29,787 nt of DNA from JOPF133 sp052144935 (GCA_052144935.1 JBKQPR010000261.1:1-29787); one strand, 5' to 3'; positions 1-8,339 are shown, numbered from the stretch's first letter. Notes: generated by a model not told the origin, from the letters alone. Numbers and translations are program-made.

Positions 1-29
1 CCCCCCGCGGTGAGGACTTTACTGCTTCC

Positions 30-3000
30 CTAGAAGTAGAACCGTAGCGAGAGCTGCATTGCGCGCACCAGGCCCGATTTGCCGGTGATCATTCCGAACT
101 GGCTCGAAGTCGGATTCAGACTCGGACCGCTCAGGTTCGGATGATTCGGGAAGTCGTAACACTCGGCGCGGAACTGGAACCCGCTCCGCTCGTTGATAGC
201 AAACGTCTTGAACAGGGAGAGGTTCCAATCCTGGAGGCCCGGCTGGTAAACGGAGTCACGCACACCTGGCTGCAGGTTGAAGGTGCCCGCCGTCGGCTGC
301 GAGACGTTGGCTGTGAAATACTTCAAGTTGGCCGGCGTGCTGGCGCCGGCGCTCGGCCCGGCGTAAGCGCCGGTGTTGATCTGGATGGGTCCGTTCAACA
401 CCCAGAACTGGCCTTCCGAGCCGCAGCCGAAGCTGCCGTACTCGCCGACGCCCGCAAAGTCGTTGTTGGTCCCGATTCCGCAGGGGGTGCCGGTCTGGAA
501 CTGCGCCGTCCCGGCGATCGACCATCCGCCGGCGATCTTGTTCTTCTTCAGGAACGGGATGGAGTAGATGTAGTTGATGATCGCGATGTGGTGCACATCG
601 TACTCCGAGGGTCCCCACAGATTGCTGGTGTTGTAAGTGTCGGGCACGATGTCGCGGTAATTGGAGCTGTTATCCATACTCCTGGAAAGCGTGTAGCTGA
701 AGCCGAAGCTCGAACCGGCGGTGAATCGCCGCTCCCAGGAGATCTGCAGAGCTTTGTAAGTGGAGTTCACCACGCTCTCTTCTTCCTGGAGGGCGGCGAA
801 CCCTTTATACGGCCGCAGATAGTTCACATTGGCGCCTGGATTGGCCTGCAAAGCGCCCGGCTGCGGCTCGTTGATGTCGTAGACATCCCATCCATGCGTG
901 CCGCGATGACCCACGTAGGCGACCGTCAGCACGCTATGAATCGGAAGTTGCCGCTCCACCGTGACGTTCCAGTTCCACGCCAGCGGATACTTCAGATGCG
1001 GATTCAGGGTGGTGATGGTCAAGGGCGCGGCGGTGCCGCTGGTCACCGACGCTGGAGGATTGTCTACCGATACGTTGTTCACCGTGATGAACGGCTGGAA
1101 GGGAGAATTGCCGCCGGGGAAGATGTTGTCGAGCAGGGGCATGCGGGTCATGAACTCTCCGATTCCCAACCGCAGCACCGTCTTGCTGTTGATCGAATAC
1201 GCGATGCCCAGGCGGGGCTGCCAATAGTTGGTGTTCCCGATGTAGTTCCGGGGCAGATTGGGAGCGAACAGGCTGGTGCAGGAAGCGCCGTCGCAGGCGT
1301 TGGCAGTGGCGGGAGTGGCCGCCAGGACGCGCCCTACAGCCGCGCTGGGGAAGGAACTGAGTCCCGGAATCACCACCCCATCGAACGGGTTGCCAGTTCC
1401 GAGAATCACATTGCCGGTGGTTCTGTCCACCTGCGGGGCGGTAGAGGGATTATAGAGCGCTCCATCGAAATAGTCGTTGTTGCCCCACAGGGCGTGAAAT
1501 CCCGTGACGAAGGTCCAGCGCACGCCGTATTCGATGTGCAGTCTGTTGGAGACCTTCCAGGAATCCTGGGCGAACGCTTCATCCATCCAGCCGCGGAAGA
1601 TGGTCAGCGAGCGGGGACCGATTTCAGTATAGGCGTCGGCGAGGCCCAGCGCCATGTTGGCTATCCCTATGCCCGAGGTGGCGCCCAACCCGGTCCGGCC
1701 ATCCGTGAAAGTGAAGGTGCCGTTCTGGTTGCTCGCGCCGCCGGGCACGGTGCTTACGTTGATCTGGTCGCCGTCGTTCTCACCGGAATACTCGGAGTAA
1801 TACCCGAATTTCAGGGTGTGGTTCCCAATGACTTTGGTCAGCGTATCGCCAAACGTCCAAATGGTCCCGGAGGAGTGGGAGGGATAGGGACCGCCCGACA
1901 GCCCGGAGAAATTCGGTATGGTGACGGTCGGAATCTTGTTGGGATAGTCCTTTCCGTTGGGCATCAGGTACGGATAGTTGATGCCGAGATTCTGGCGGTT
2001 GAAGCCATTCAGCGAGCTGTTGACCGGGATGTACACATCGTCGATCGACAGGGTGATGCGGGCTTCGTTGACCATGGTCGGGCTGATGGTGGAAACCAGC
2101 GAGATCACGTTGGTCTGATTCGGGCGGTTGAAGTACTTGGCGTTCAGACCGGAAGTCTGGTCGAAGGGTTGGTATTCCCAGTAGGCGGCATCCGTGCGCC
2201 GGGCCACGATTTTGTTCTTGGAGTTGAGGATGATGTCGAAATCGTAAGTGCCCTTGCGCTGATTGATGGGGTGGGAGGCCTGGGCGATCCAATTGGTCGA
2301 TCCGACCTGGAAGCCGGGGACCGGCGCCGGGATGGCATTCATGATAGCCATGCCGTTGTGGCTCTGCCGGTTGGCGGGGATGATGTTGCCCGGGAACGGG
2401 ACGCAGCTCGCGGCGCCGCTGGTAGGGCAGGTGGCCGGGTCGTAAATCACGTGGCTGCCCGAGTAGAACGGGTTCGCGCTGAGCAGTTCGCTGAAATTGC
2501 CCTGCCGCATCAGCGGGGTGGGGTTCGCCATCGTGGAGTAGTCCAGGAGACGGTAGCGGATCCAATCCTCACCTACGAAGAAGAATAACTTCTGGCGGTA
2601 TTTCTGGTTCATTCCGGGAACCCAGATCGGCCCGCCGACCGTTCCGCCGGGGTTGTTGTAGACCAGCGGCTGTGTGAAATTCGTCAAGGTGCTCTGATTG
2701 CGCGTCCAGGTATTGGCGTTCATGGCCGAATTGCGCAGGTATTCGTACAGGCTGCCATGGAAATCGCTGGTGCCGGCTTTGCTCACCATGCGGATCTGGC
2801 CGCCCGCCGAGCGCCCGTACTCCGGCGCGTAGTCCGCGGTCAGCACCTGGATTTCTTCAATCGAGTCGACGTTGCCGACCGCAATGGTGGCCCCGTTGGC
2901 GCGGGTGCGCACGTTGTCGGCGCCGTCCATGGTCACCAGGGTGTCCCACGAACGGGCCCCATTGATCTGGAAGGGGACGCCGGCGCCCACCGCGAAGTTG

Positions 3001-3512
3001 AAGTCGCCCATGGTCGCGCCGCCTCGCACGCCGGGGAGGAATTGGGCCATGTACAGCGGATTGCGGCCGTTCAACTCCTGCATGCTGACCTGCTGGCCGG
3101 TGACTTCATCCTGGACCGCCGACGAATCGGTCTGCAGAACCTGTGCCGTGGCGCTCACCTCCACAACCTCGGTCGCAGCGCCGACCGTCAGCGTGGCGTC
3201 CAACGCAAGCGCCGTGCTGGGGTCCAGTTTGTTGTGAGTACTATCGAATTTTTTGAACCCGGCGGCCTCTACCGACACGGCATAGAAACCGGGGGGCAGG
3301 TTAGTAACCGTATAGTAGCCGGAGTCGTTTGTGGTGGCCGGGTGTTCCTCACCGGTCCCTTCATTCTTGACGAGGACTTTGGCGTGGGGAACCACACCAC
3401 CGGAAGGATCTCGAACGAAGCCGCCCATCGAACCCACGTCCGTTTGGGCCATGGCGATTGCCGAAAAAACTGCACAAACAAGCAGTGCGCGTAAGACGCG
3501 AACAAGGCGCAT
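30..3512 (-). CDS. TonB-dependent receptor, Oar-like, with carboxypeptidase-regulatory domain
   Basis: Outer-membrane beta-barrel protein of the acidobacterial Oar/TonB-dependent receptor type, about 1160 residues. A signal peptide occupies residues 1-23 (MRLVRV, hydrophobic core, then AMAQ). A carboxypeptidase-regulatory-like beta-sandwich follows (about 25-110, with GGFVRDPSGGVVPHAKV and SGYYTVTNLPPGFY), then a plug domain (about 115-250, with INGARSWDTLVTMDG and EYGRSAGGQI), then a long barrel ending in the aromatic strand MQLSLRFYF, as expected for outer-membrane assembly. The ATG at 3512 is chosen over an upstream ATG at 3554 because AAGGAG lies just before it and the signal peptide begins there. 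These receptors are usually thought to import large substrates or glycans; the substrate cannot be read from the sequence. It appears to be transcribed alone, from a 386-base upstream gap. Confidence 0.93.
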   Translation of the reverse strand: MRLVRVLRALLVCAVFSAIAMAQTDVGSMGGFVRDPSGGVVPHAKVLVKNEGTGEEHPATTNDSGYYTVTNLPPGFYAVSVEAAGFKKFDSTHNKLDPSTALALDATLTVGAATEVVEVSATAQVLQTDSSAVQDEVTGQQVSMQELNGRNPLYMAQFLPGVRGGATMGDFNFAVGAGVPFQINGARSWDTLVTMDGADNVRTRANGATIAVGNVDSIEEIQVLTADYAPEYGRSAGGQIRMVSKAGTSDFHGSLYEYLRNSAMNANTWTRNQSTLTNFTQPLVYNNPGGTVGGPIWVPGMNQKYRQKLFFFVGEDWIRYRLLDYSTMANPTPLMRQGNFSELLSANPFYSGSHVIYDPATCPTSGAASCVPFPGNIIPANRQSHNGMAIMNAIPAPVPGFQVGSTNWIAQASHPINQRKGTYDFDIILNSKNKIVARRTDAAYWEYQPFDQTSGLNAKYFNRPNQTNVISLVSTISPTMVNEARITLSIDDVYIPVNSSLNGFNRQNLGINYPYLMPNGKDYPNKIPTVTIPNFSGLSGGPYPSHSSGTIWTFGDTLTKVIGNHTLKFGYYSEYSGENDGDQINVSTVPGGASNQNGTFTFTDGRTGLGATSGIGIANMALGLADAYTEIGPRSLTIFRGWMDEAFAQDSWKVSNRLHIEYGVRWTFVTGFHALWGNNDYFDGALYNPSTAPQVDRTTGNVILGTGNPFDGVVIPGLSSFPSAAVGRVLAATPATANACDGASCTSLFAPNLPRNYIGNTNYWQPRLGIAYSINSKTVLRLGIGEFMTRMPLLDNIFPGGNSPFQPFITVNNVSVDNPPASVTSGTAAPLTITTLNPHLKYPLAWNWNVTVERQLPIHSVLTVAYVGHRGTHGWDVYDINEPQPGALQANPGANVNYLRPYKGFAALQEEESVVNSTYKALQISWERRFTAGSSFGFSYTLSRSMDNSSNYRDIVPDTYNTSNLWGPSEYDVHHIAIINYIYSIPFLKKNKIAGGWSIAGTAQFQTGTPCGIGTNNDFAGVGEYGSFGCGSEGQFWVLNGPIQINTGAYAGPSAGASTPANLKYFTANVSQPTAGTFNLQPGVRDSVYQPGLQDWNLSLFKTFAINERSGFQFRAECYDFPNHPNLSGPSLNPTSSQFGMITGKSGLVRAMQLSLRFYF

Positions 3513-3530
3513 ACACTTCTCCTTTTTAAA

Positions 3531-3544
3531 CGCAAGCGCTTTCC
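3531..3544. promoter_or_regulatory. Candidate LacI-family (cre-like) operator upstream of the TonB receptor
   Basis: On the minus strand GGAAAGCGCTTGCG has the palindromic core AAGCGCTT. It matches 12 of 14 positions of the catabolite-responsive element consensus TGWAARCGYTWNCW. It lies 19 bases before the receptor's ATG, between the ribosome binding site and any promoter, where a repressor could block transcription. A single short palindrome can occur by chance, and no regulator gene is nearby. Confidence 0.25.
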
Positions 3545-3728
3545 TAAGCGCCACGTTTTCGCACTACACCGATGACGGCTTCGAATTATGGGTGGAGGCG
3601 AACTTCGGGCCTGATATCCTGATTTTCACCGGCTGCATTCGCCCCGGAAGGGCCGAAGGGCCGATTCCCCATTACCTCACCCCAATACGAACCCGTACCG
3701 CGAGATTACAAACGTGTGATCTAGTTGA

Positions 3729-3757
3729 GACATATCACGAGGCCTCCAGGGATGCAA
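3729..3757 (-). promoter_or_regulatory. Weak candidate sigma-70 promoter in the 3513-3898 gap
   Basis: On the minus strand TTGCAT (3752-3757) and TATGTC (3729-3734) are separated by 17 bases. This would give a leader of about 200 bases for the TonB receptor. The rest of the gap (3513-3898) shows no gene. It is somewhat AT-richer than its neighbours around 3700-3810. Confidence 0.2.
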
Positions 3758-3898
3758 GGAAAAATACAGTGACAGATCGCGAATTCCCGGAAATTTCGGA
3801 ATAAAAGTGCTGTTTATCTCAAACCGGCCGCGAACCCAGGGATAGGAGGATCCGAAAAGACCAAAAAACAGCTACAAAAACTCCGGTTCCGGCGGCCC

Positions 3899-4960
3899 TC
3901 ACAGGGTGGCGAAGGCCTCGTAATCGGCAAGCACGGCCTTTTCCATTTTGCGGGCGCATTGAAACAGCCAGGCGGACGGGCGCTTCTGCAGGTCTTTGAG
4001 CAGGATGGCGGGCTTGGCGCTGCCCAGGTGTACATTGGCGGTTTCCCAGCCCATCGAACGCAGCAGCCGCATCTCGTCGCGCTCCTTGGGCAGCGCGGAA
4101 AGCTCGATGCGCGAGCAATCGGGCGCCAGGCGGCGCACGATCCAGCGCTTCAGCAGGCGCACGAACGGGTCGCGGCAACGCACGGCACAATCCAGAATTT
4201 CCTGGTACAGGATGGGCGCGTTTCCCTTGCCGCGCTCGGCCCACACGCAGGCCGAAGGCGCCAGCGCCTTGGCCTCGCGGGCCACCGATCCGCCGTGCCA
4301 GTCGGCCAGGGCCACGTAGCGCTCGCGGCCCAGGCTGCCCAGACCGGCCACGCGATGCGCCACGCGAAACTCCAGCCCGCGCTCCGGCATCATGCGGGCA
4401 ATCGCTTTGGAGGCGCCGGCGGGAATCGGTCCATCCAGCAGCGGCAGCGCGTGGAGCTTCTCCCAGAACTTCTCCGGCTCGTGCAGGCGGGCCACCGCCA
4501 TGGTCCGCAAGGCGCAGTGGTGTTCGGCCAGGGCGAACGGGCGTCCGCCGGCCTCTAGAGCTTCGCGATAGCCGTCCAGGATCGCCGCGATGCCGGCCTG
4601 CTGGTCGCAGGTCATCCCGGCCAGCAGCGCGCTTGAAGCCAGACGGATGAGGTCGTTGGGATAGGGGAGATACCAGGCTTCGTCGAAATCGTTGATGCCC
4701 CAAATCAGGCGGCCTTCGATGTCGCGCCAGGTGCCGAAGTTCTCCACATGGAGATCGCCCACCGCCAGCACGCGCGGCGCTCGCGCCAACGGGCCGCAGA
4801 TGGCGGCCAAGGTCTGCGCCCAACGATAATAAGTGGCTCGCAAAAACGGGAAGGGAGCGGAGCGCATCTGCTGGTGCTTGAACTGCAGATCCTGCTCGAT
4901 CAGCCGGATGTGGCGCGAGAGCCAGGATTCGTATTTTTCGGTGGCTTTGGCGATGTTCAT
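3899..4960 (-). CDS. DUF2252 family protein (kinase-like fold)
   Basis: A 353-residue protein of the DUF2252 family, an uncharacterised bacterial family with a protein-kinase/aminoglycoside-phosphotransferase-like fold. The diagnostic motifs are visible: AVGDLHVENFG (residues 67-76), which resembles a catalytic loop with the conserved Asp, His and Asn, and INDFDEA (89-95), which resembles the metal-binding DFD segment. No signal peptide or membrane segment is seen, so it is probably cytoplasmic. The family name is well supported; the substrate is unknown. The ATG at 4960 lies six bases after the sixA stop codon, so the two genes look co-transcribed. Confidence 0.85.
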   Translation of the reverse strand: MNIAKATEKYESWLSRHIRLIEQDLQFKHQQMRSAPFPFLRATYYRWAQTLAAICGPLARAPRVLAVGDLHVENFGTWRDIEGRLIWGINDFDEAWYLPYPNDLIRLASSALLAGMTCDQQAGIAAILDGYREALEAGGRPFALAEHHCALRTMAVARLHEPEKFWEKLHALPLLDGPIPAGASKAIARMMPERGLEFRVAHRVAGLGSLGRERYVALADWHGGSVAREAKALAPSACVWAERGKGNAPILYQEILDCAVRCRDPFVRLLKRWIVRRLAPDCSRIELSALPKERDEMRLLRSMGWETANVHLGSAKPAILLKDLQKRPSAWLFQCARKMEKAVLADYEAFATL

Positions 4961-4966
4961 GGCGCT

Positions 4967-5446
4967 TCACGCCACAGCGGGCGTGAGCATCCATTTGAGC
5001 ACACCTTGAGGATCGCCGCCGAAGCGGTCGCAATCGATGCGCACCAGGGCGGCCTTCTTCATCTCGACCTGCAAGGCCGGGCAGCCCAGCAGGAAGGCCG
5101 CCGCGGCGCTCATCAGGGGCTCGTGGCTGGCCAGCAAAATGGCGTTTTCGGCGCGGTGCGAGCGGATCTCGGCCCACAGATCGTGGGGCGAAGCTTCGGG
5201 AACCAGGGACCGCGAATGAACCAGCCGGCCTGCGTAAGCCAGCGCCTGCACGGCGATTTCGGCCGTTTCCAGGGCGCGGCGATAGGGGCTGGACAGGATC
5301 AGGGTGGGGGAAACCTCGGCCTGGCGGGCCCGTTTGAGCACCCGCCGCAGCTTGTCGCGTCCTTCGGCGGTGAGGGCCCGTTCGGAATCCGGCCGGCCCA
5401 GGGCAGGATCTTCGGCGATCGCGTGGCGCAGGAGATAGATTTCCAT
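4967..5446 (-). CDS. sixA: SixA-type phosphohistidine phosphatase
   Basis: A 159-residue single-domain member of the histidine phosphatase (phosphoglycerate-mutase-like) superfamily. It starts with MEIYLLRHA, which carries the catalytic Arg7-His8 pair. It keeps SSPYRRALETAE (52-63), where a second phosphate-binding Arg sits, and ASHEPLMS (106-113), with the second catalytic His at 108. Length and layout fit SixA, which dephosphorylates histidine phosphotransfer proteins. It is the first gene of a probable operon with the DUF2252 gene. A palindrome GGGTATACCC (5449-5458) sits immediately upstream of the start codon and could be an operator or part of a -10 region. A broader small-phosphatase role cannot be excluded. 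Confidence 0.85.
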   Translation of the reverse strand: MEIYLLRHAIAEDPALGRPDSERALTAEGRDKLRRVLKRARQAEVSPTLILSSPYRRALETAEIAVQALAYAGRLVHSRSLVPEASPHDLWAEIRSHRAENAILLASHEPLMSAAAAFLLGCPALQVEMKKAALVRIDCDRFGGDPQGVLKWMLTPAVA

Positions 5447-5463
5447 GGGGGTATACCCTCATT

Positions 5464-5700
5464 ATGACTCAGCGGGGGGCACGCTCTTTGACGCGGAGGA
5501 AAGGCGGAAAAAGATTGAAAGGTCTTCGCCGCGTTTTGCCCCGCGCCTCCGGGCCCAGAGGGCGCCCCCCGCGTCAGGGTTTTTCTACCAGGGGAGAAGC
5601 ACTGGCGAACGCGGAGATCGTGATCTCCGAGTGGCTGGAAACGGCTCGTGAACTGGGCCGTCCAGTGCCGGAGCCGAAGGGGCGCCTCCTTTTCGCCTGA
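5464..5700 (+). pseudogene. Decayed HicB-like antitoxin (C-terminal half only)
   Basis: The open frame encodes 78 residues. Only the last about 40 look like a protein: QGFSTRGEALANA, followed by EIVISEWLETARELGRPVPEP, matches the conserved end of the HicB RNase-H-like antitoxin fold (typically GxSxGDTxEEALANAxEAI, then a helix, then PIPEP). Compared with that pattern, about four residues between Gly and EALANA are missing. The N-terminal 35 residues are Arg/Pro/Gly-rich with no HicB strand pattern. No HicA toxin is recognisable on either side. I read this as a remnant of a lost toxin-antitoxin module. The open frame could be fortuitous upstream of residue 38. Confidence 0.55.
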
Positions 5701-5971
5701 AGCAGGAATTGCTTGACGGCTGCTTCTACGGCCGGGGCGTTACGCGTCCAGGCGGCGTGAAAGGGACTTGGAAGAAGGCGCTTCGCGGCAGTGTCGAGTG
5801 ACACGTATACTTTGGCAGGGCGATTGCGACAACGGAGTCGGCGGTAGCATTGCATTGTGATGCTGCCGTTCGATGGCCCAGTTCAACGCGAAACGGCTGC
5901 CAATGTCAGGGCCATCCAATCCGCATAAAGCAATCGTCCTGGCAAAGCAGGGCGGCTTCGTCCAAGGCGTG

Positions 5972-6042
5972 GTATCGGGAATGCGCCGGCGATCAGCCTC
6001 GTTCTGCTCGTCCGTCCTCCGGCGCCGGCGCACTCCCGATAC
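5972..6042. repeat. Inverted repeat, 20-bp arms
   Basis: The arms at 5972-5991 and 6023-6042 are reverse complements with a single mismatch (outer GTATCGGGA, inner GCGCCGGCG), separated by 31 bases. Both arms end abruptly, as in REP-like or small non-autonomous elements. There is no T-tract after the right arm, so a terminator role is less likely. Confidence 0.6.
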
Positions 6043-6203
6043 AACCGGCAAGACTTCACGGGACGAATCTTGGCGAGTTGGATGCGGTGAGATCTGAACC
6101 CATTGTGATTGTGCTCCCTGCGAGGGGACTTAACAGGGGCGGGAATTCGCAATTGGGGGCACCGATGGCACCGATCGGGCCCCCGGCGCGGATACCCGCC
6201 TCG

Positions 6204-6212
6204 TGCTATACT
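6204..6212 (+). promoter_or_regulatory. Probable extended -10 promoter of the rpmI operon
   Basis: TGCTATACT is an extended -10 element (TGn followed by TATACT at 6207-6212). It lies about 37 bases before the rpmI start and would give a leader of about 30 bases. No good -35 box is seen, which is tolerated by extended -10 promoters. The leader contains a small hairpin, TTCCTGTAGGAA, just before the GGGA ribosome-binding segment. Confidence 0.5.
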
Positions 6213-6249
6213 CGGAGAGTTCTTTCCTGTAGGAATCCAGGGAATATCT

Positions 6250-6444
6250 ATGCCTAAGCTGAAGACTCACAAAGGTGCGTCCAAGCGGTTCAAGAAGACG
6301 GGCACGGGCAAAGTGGTTCGCAATCACGCTTTTGGCCGTCACATCCTGACCTCGAAGCCGCACAAGCGCAAGAAAAAACTGCATCAGAGCGTGGTGGCCG
6401 ATGCGGCCGATCAGCCCGTCCTGAGGCGGATGCTCCCCTACTGA
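6250..6444 (+). CDS. rpmI: 50S ribosomal protein L35
   Basis: A 64-residue, strongly basic protein beginning MPKLKTHKGASKRFKKTGTG, the signature of bacterial L35, a structural component of the large ribosomal subunit. It also carries the typical middle HILTSKPHKRKKKLHQ and a C-terminal RRMLPY. The ATG at 6250 is fixed by the universal MPKLKTH start. It is followed after 82 bases by rplT, as in most bacteria. Unusually, infC is not directly upstream. Confidence 0.97.
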   Translation: MPKLKTHKGASKRFKKTGTGKVVRNHAFGRHILTSKPHKRKKKLHQSVVADAADQPVLRRMLPY

Positions 6445-6526
6445 GCGCGGGAGCGTTTGTGCGGACGGTGCGCGTGGCACGTGCCCGTTCCGCCAAGCCG
6501 GCAACACAAATAAAAGGAGATCAAAC

Positions 6527-6889
6527 GTGCCCAGAGTAAAACGTGGTGCCCACCGGAGAGCCTCCCGGAAAAAGACGCTTGCCCAGGCTTCCGGTTACTT
6601 TCTCACCAAGAGCAAGCTGTATCGCGCAGCCCAGGAAGCGGTCGAGCGCGGTCTCAAGTTCGCCTATGTGGGCCGCAAGAATAAGAAGCGCGATTACCGC
6701 GCCTTGTGGATCGTCCGCATCAACGCGGCCTGCCGCGCTGCCGGCATTTCCTACAGCAAATTTATGCATGGACTAAAGGCCGCTGGTTTGGACTTGGACC
6801 GCAAAGTGTTAGCGGATGTCGCATTCCACGATGAGGCGGCATTCGGTCAACTGGTGGCGTCGGCGAAAGCCGCCCTCGAGAAAGCGTGA
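6527..6889 (+). CDS. rplT: 50S ribosomal protein L20
   Basis: A 120-residue L20, an early-assembly 23S rRNA-binding protein that in several bacteria also represses its own operon. The start is a GTG at 6527 preceded by AAAAGGAG (6512-6519). The protein begins MPRVKRGAHRRASRKK and keeps the conserved KNKKRDYRALWIVRINAA and YSKFMHGLKAAGL segments. It is immediately followed by the zapB-like gene with overlap or near-overlap, so ribosomal and division genes are probably co-transcribed. Confidence 0.97.
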   Translation: MPRVKRGAHRRASRKKTLAQASGYFLTKSKLYRAAQEAVERGLKFAYVGRKNKKRDYRALWIVRINAACRAAGISYSKFMHGLKAAGLDLDRKVLADVAFHDEAAFGQLVASAKAALEKA

Positions 6890-6897
6890 GATCCGCT

Positions 6898-7140
6898 ATG
6901 ACGCCGATCGAAGAAGAAGGCGATTCTCTCAGCAGCCTGGAAGAGCGAATTCAACAGGCGATCCAGGTGGTGGCCCGGCTGCGGAAAGAAAAAGAGGCCG
7001 CCCTGGCAGACGCCGCCGCGGCCAAGGCCGAAGCGGCGAGGCTCCAGGAAGAGGTGCGGCAGCTTCAGTCCGACCGCAAGCAGGTGCGCACTCGCATCGA
7101 GAAGTTGCTGGGCCAGATCGATCAGTTGAGCGCCAGTTAG
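6898..7140 (+). CDS. Small coiled-coil protein, ZapB-like division factor
   Basis: An 80-residue acidic protein, almost entirely coiled coil: from about residue 12 it shows heptad-spaced Leu/Ile/Val with runs of Glu, Lys and Ala (SLEERIQQAIQVVARL, then KKEKE-type and AAAAKAEAARLQEEV segments). The size, the coiled coil and the position directly before zapA fit ZapB-like proteins that work with ZapA at the FtsZ ring. Coiled coils converge, so the name rests mainly on context. A GTG at 6886 overlapping the rplT stop codon is an alternative start; I prefer the ATG at 6898. Confidence 0.6.
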   Translation: MTPIEEEGDSLSSLEERIQQAIQVVARLRKEKEAALADAAAAKAEAARLQEEVRQLQSDRKQVRTRIEKLLGQIDQLSAS

Positions 7141-7164
7141 CGGTCCCCCAGCGCGGAGGCCCGA

Positions 7165-7482
7165 ATGGATGGCAGCACCCCCGAAAAACAGCCGGTTCGC
7201 GTGACGATTCTGAGCCGGCCCTACACCTTGTTGGCCACGGGCGATCCCCGCGAAGTCGAGGAGGTGGCGGCCAGCGTGGACGAATTGATGCTTTCCATCG
7301 CTTCGCGGGCTCCCAACGCCGATTCCACGCGCATCGCCGTGCTCGCGTGCCTGCATTTGGCCGACAGGTTGCGCGCCCTGGAGCGGGAGTTTCAGGGTCT
7401 CAAGGAGCGGGTGGACCGCAAGAGCCTGGAATTCGCCGGAATGCTGGAACAGTTGATGGCGTCGGAGGGAGAACCGCAATGA
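7165..7482 (+). CDS. zapA: Cell division protein ZapA
   Basis: A 105-residue ZapA, which cross-links FtsZ filaments at mid-cell. The N-terminal globular part has the family pattern VRVTILSRPYTLLATGDPREVEEVA, where the family usually has I-x-G-x-x-Y. It is followed by DSTRIAVLACLHLADRL and a C-terminal coiled coil (REFQGLKERVDRKSLEFAGM). The stop codon overlaps the ATG of the DUF1684 gene (ATGA at 7479-7482), showing tight coupling. Together with the upstream coiled-coil gene it forms a small division module attached to the rpmI-rplT transcript. Confidence 0.88.
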   Translation: MDGSTPEKQPVRVTILSRPYTLLATGDPREVEEVAASVDELMLSIASRAPNADSTRIAVLACLHLADRLRALEREFQGLKERVDRKSLEFAGMLEQLMASEGEPQ

Positions 7483-8339
7483 TCGCCCGATGGCTTCCGC
7501 TCTTCTCGGCGATGGCGGGGATGGCCGCAGTGTCCGCCGCTTACCAGTCCGAAATCGCCGGGTGGCACGCCCAACGCGAGGCCGCACTCAAGGCCGAAAA
7601 CGGCTGGCTTAGCCTCGCGGGCCTCTTCTGGCTGCGCGAGGGAGCCAACCATTTTGGCGCGGATGGCTCGAACGACATCGTCCTGGCAGACGGACCCGCG
7701 CGGGCCGGCGTCTTCGATCTCGATTACGGCAAAGTGACCGTCACCATGAACGAGGCGCACGCGCGGACATCGCCGTCCATGACCACCACGGCCAGCCGTC
7801 CGGTGGTCCCCGATTCGGCCGATGTGGTGAAAGTGGGGCGGCTGAATCTGTTCGTCATCCAGCGCGGCGACCGCATCGGAATTCGCCTGAAGGACCCCGA
7901 CAGCCCAGCCCGGCGCGAGTTCCGCGGCATCCAGAGCTTTCCGGCCAACGAAGCCTGGCGGGTCAACGCGAAGTTCGTGCCCGAGGCGCGCAAAATCCCC
8001 ATTCTGAATGTCTTAGGACAGACGGATTCCTCCGATTCGCCGGGCTATGCGGTCTTTCGCCTGGGGGGCCGGGAATTGCGGCTCTATCCGATTCTGGAAG
8101 AACCGGACGCCAGGCAACTCTTCTTCATTTTCCGCGACCAGACCAGCGGCAAAGAGACCTACGGCGCGGGCCGGTTTCTCTACAGCGATATGCCCAAGGA
8201 CGGCCAGGTGGTGCTGGACTTCAACAAGGCGTACAATCCGCCCTGCGCGTTCACTCCTTACGCCACTTGCCCGTTGCCACCTCCGGAAAACCGGCTGGCG
8301 GTGCGTATCGAAGCCGGCGAAAAGAAGTACGGACACTGA
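7479..8339 (+). CDS. DUF1684 family secreted protein
   Basis: A 286-residue protein of the DUF1684 family, whose function is unknown. Residues 1-21 form a signal-like segment (MIARWLPLFSAMAGMAAVSAA). Family landmarks are WHAQREAALKAENGWLSLAGLFWL near the N-terminus and the C-terminal signature FNKAYNPPCAFTPYATCPLPPPENRL with its two Cys. The start at 7479 overlaps the zapA stop by four bases, so it is translationally coupled to the division genes, although it is probably exported. It ends tail-to-tail with the HD-GYP gene, 81 bases away, with no clear terminator. Confidence 0.87.
   Translation: MIARWLPLFSAMAGMAAVSAAYQSEIAGWHAQREAALKAENGWLSLAGLFWLREGANHFGADGSNDIVLADGPARAGVFDLDYGKVTVTMNEAHARTSPSMTTTASRPVVPDSADVVKVGRLNLFVIQRGDRIGIRLKDPDSPARREFRGIQSFPANEAWRVNAKFVPEARKIPILNVLGQTDSSDSPGYAVFRLGGRELRLYPILEEPDARQLFFIFRDQTSGKETYGAGRFLYSDMPKDGQVVLDFNKAYNPPCAFTPYATCPLPPPENRLAVRIEAGEKKYGH

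Larger units (their letters stand above)
5701..6249. other. Gene-poor intergenic stretch before rpmI
   Basis: This 549-base stretch holds no convincing gene on either strand. Short open frames here are poor in protein-like composition. In particular there is no infC, the usual partner immediately upstream of rpmI. It contains an inverted repeat at 5972-6042 and a probable promoter at 6204-6212. Confidence 0.6.

Noticed and set aside
141..2588. Long plus-strand open frame antisense to the TonB receptor
   Set aside because: High-GC codon use keeps the antisense frame open. Its product is a low-complexity Gly/Val/Arg/His mixture without family motifs, while the minus strand encodes a clear receptor.
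3819..5462. 547-residue minus-strand frame overlapping both sixA and the DUF2252 gene
   Set aside because: It is Arg/Pro/Ala-rich without motifs, and it is out of frame with two genes that carry clear catalytic motifs.
5850..6257. Possible infC (initiation factor IF-3) upstream of rpmI
   Set aside because: No frame on the plus strand shows IF-3 motifs; the open frames here contain repeat-derived sequence.
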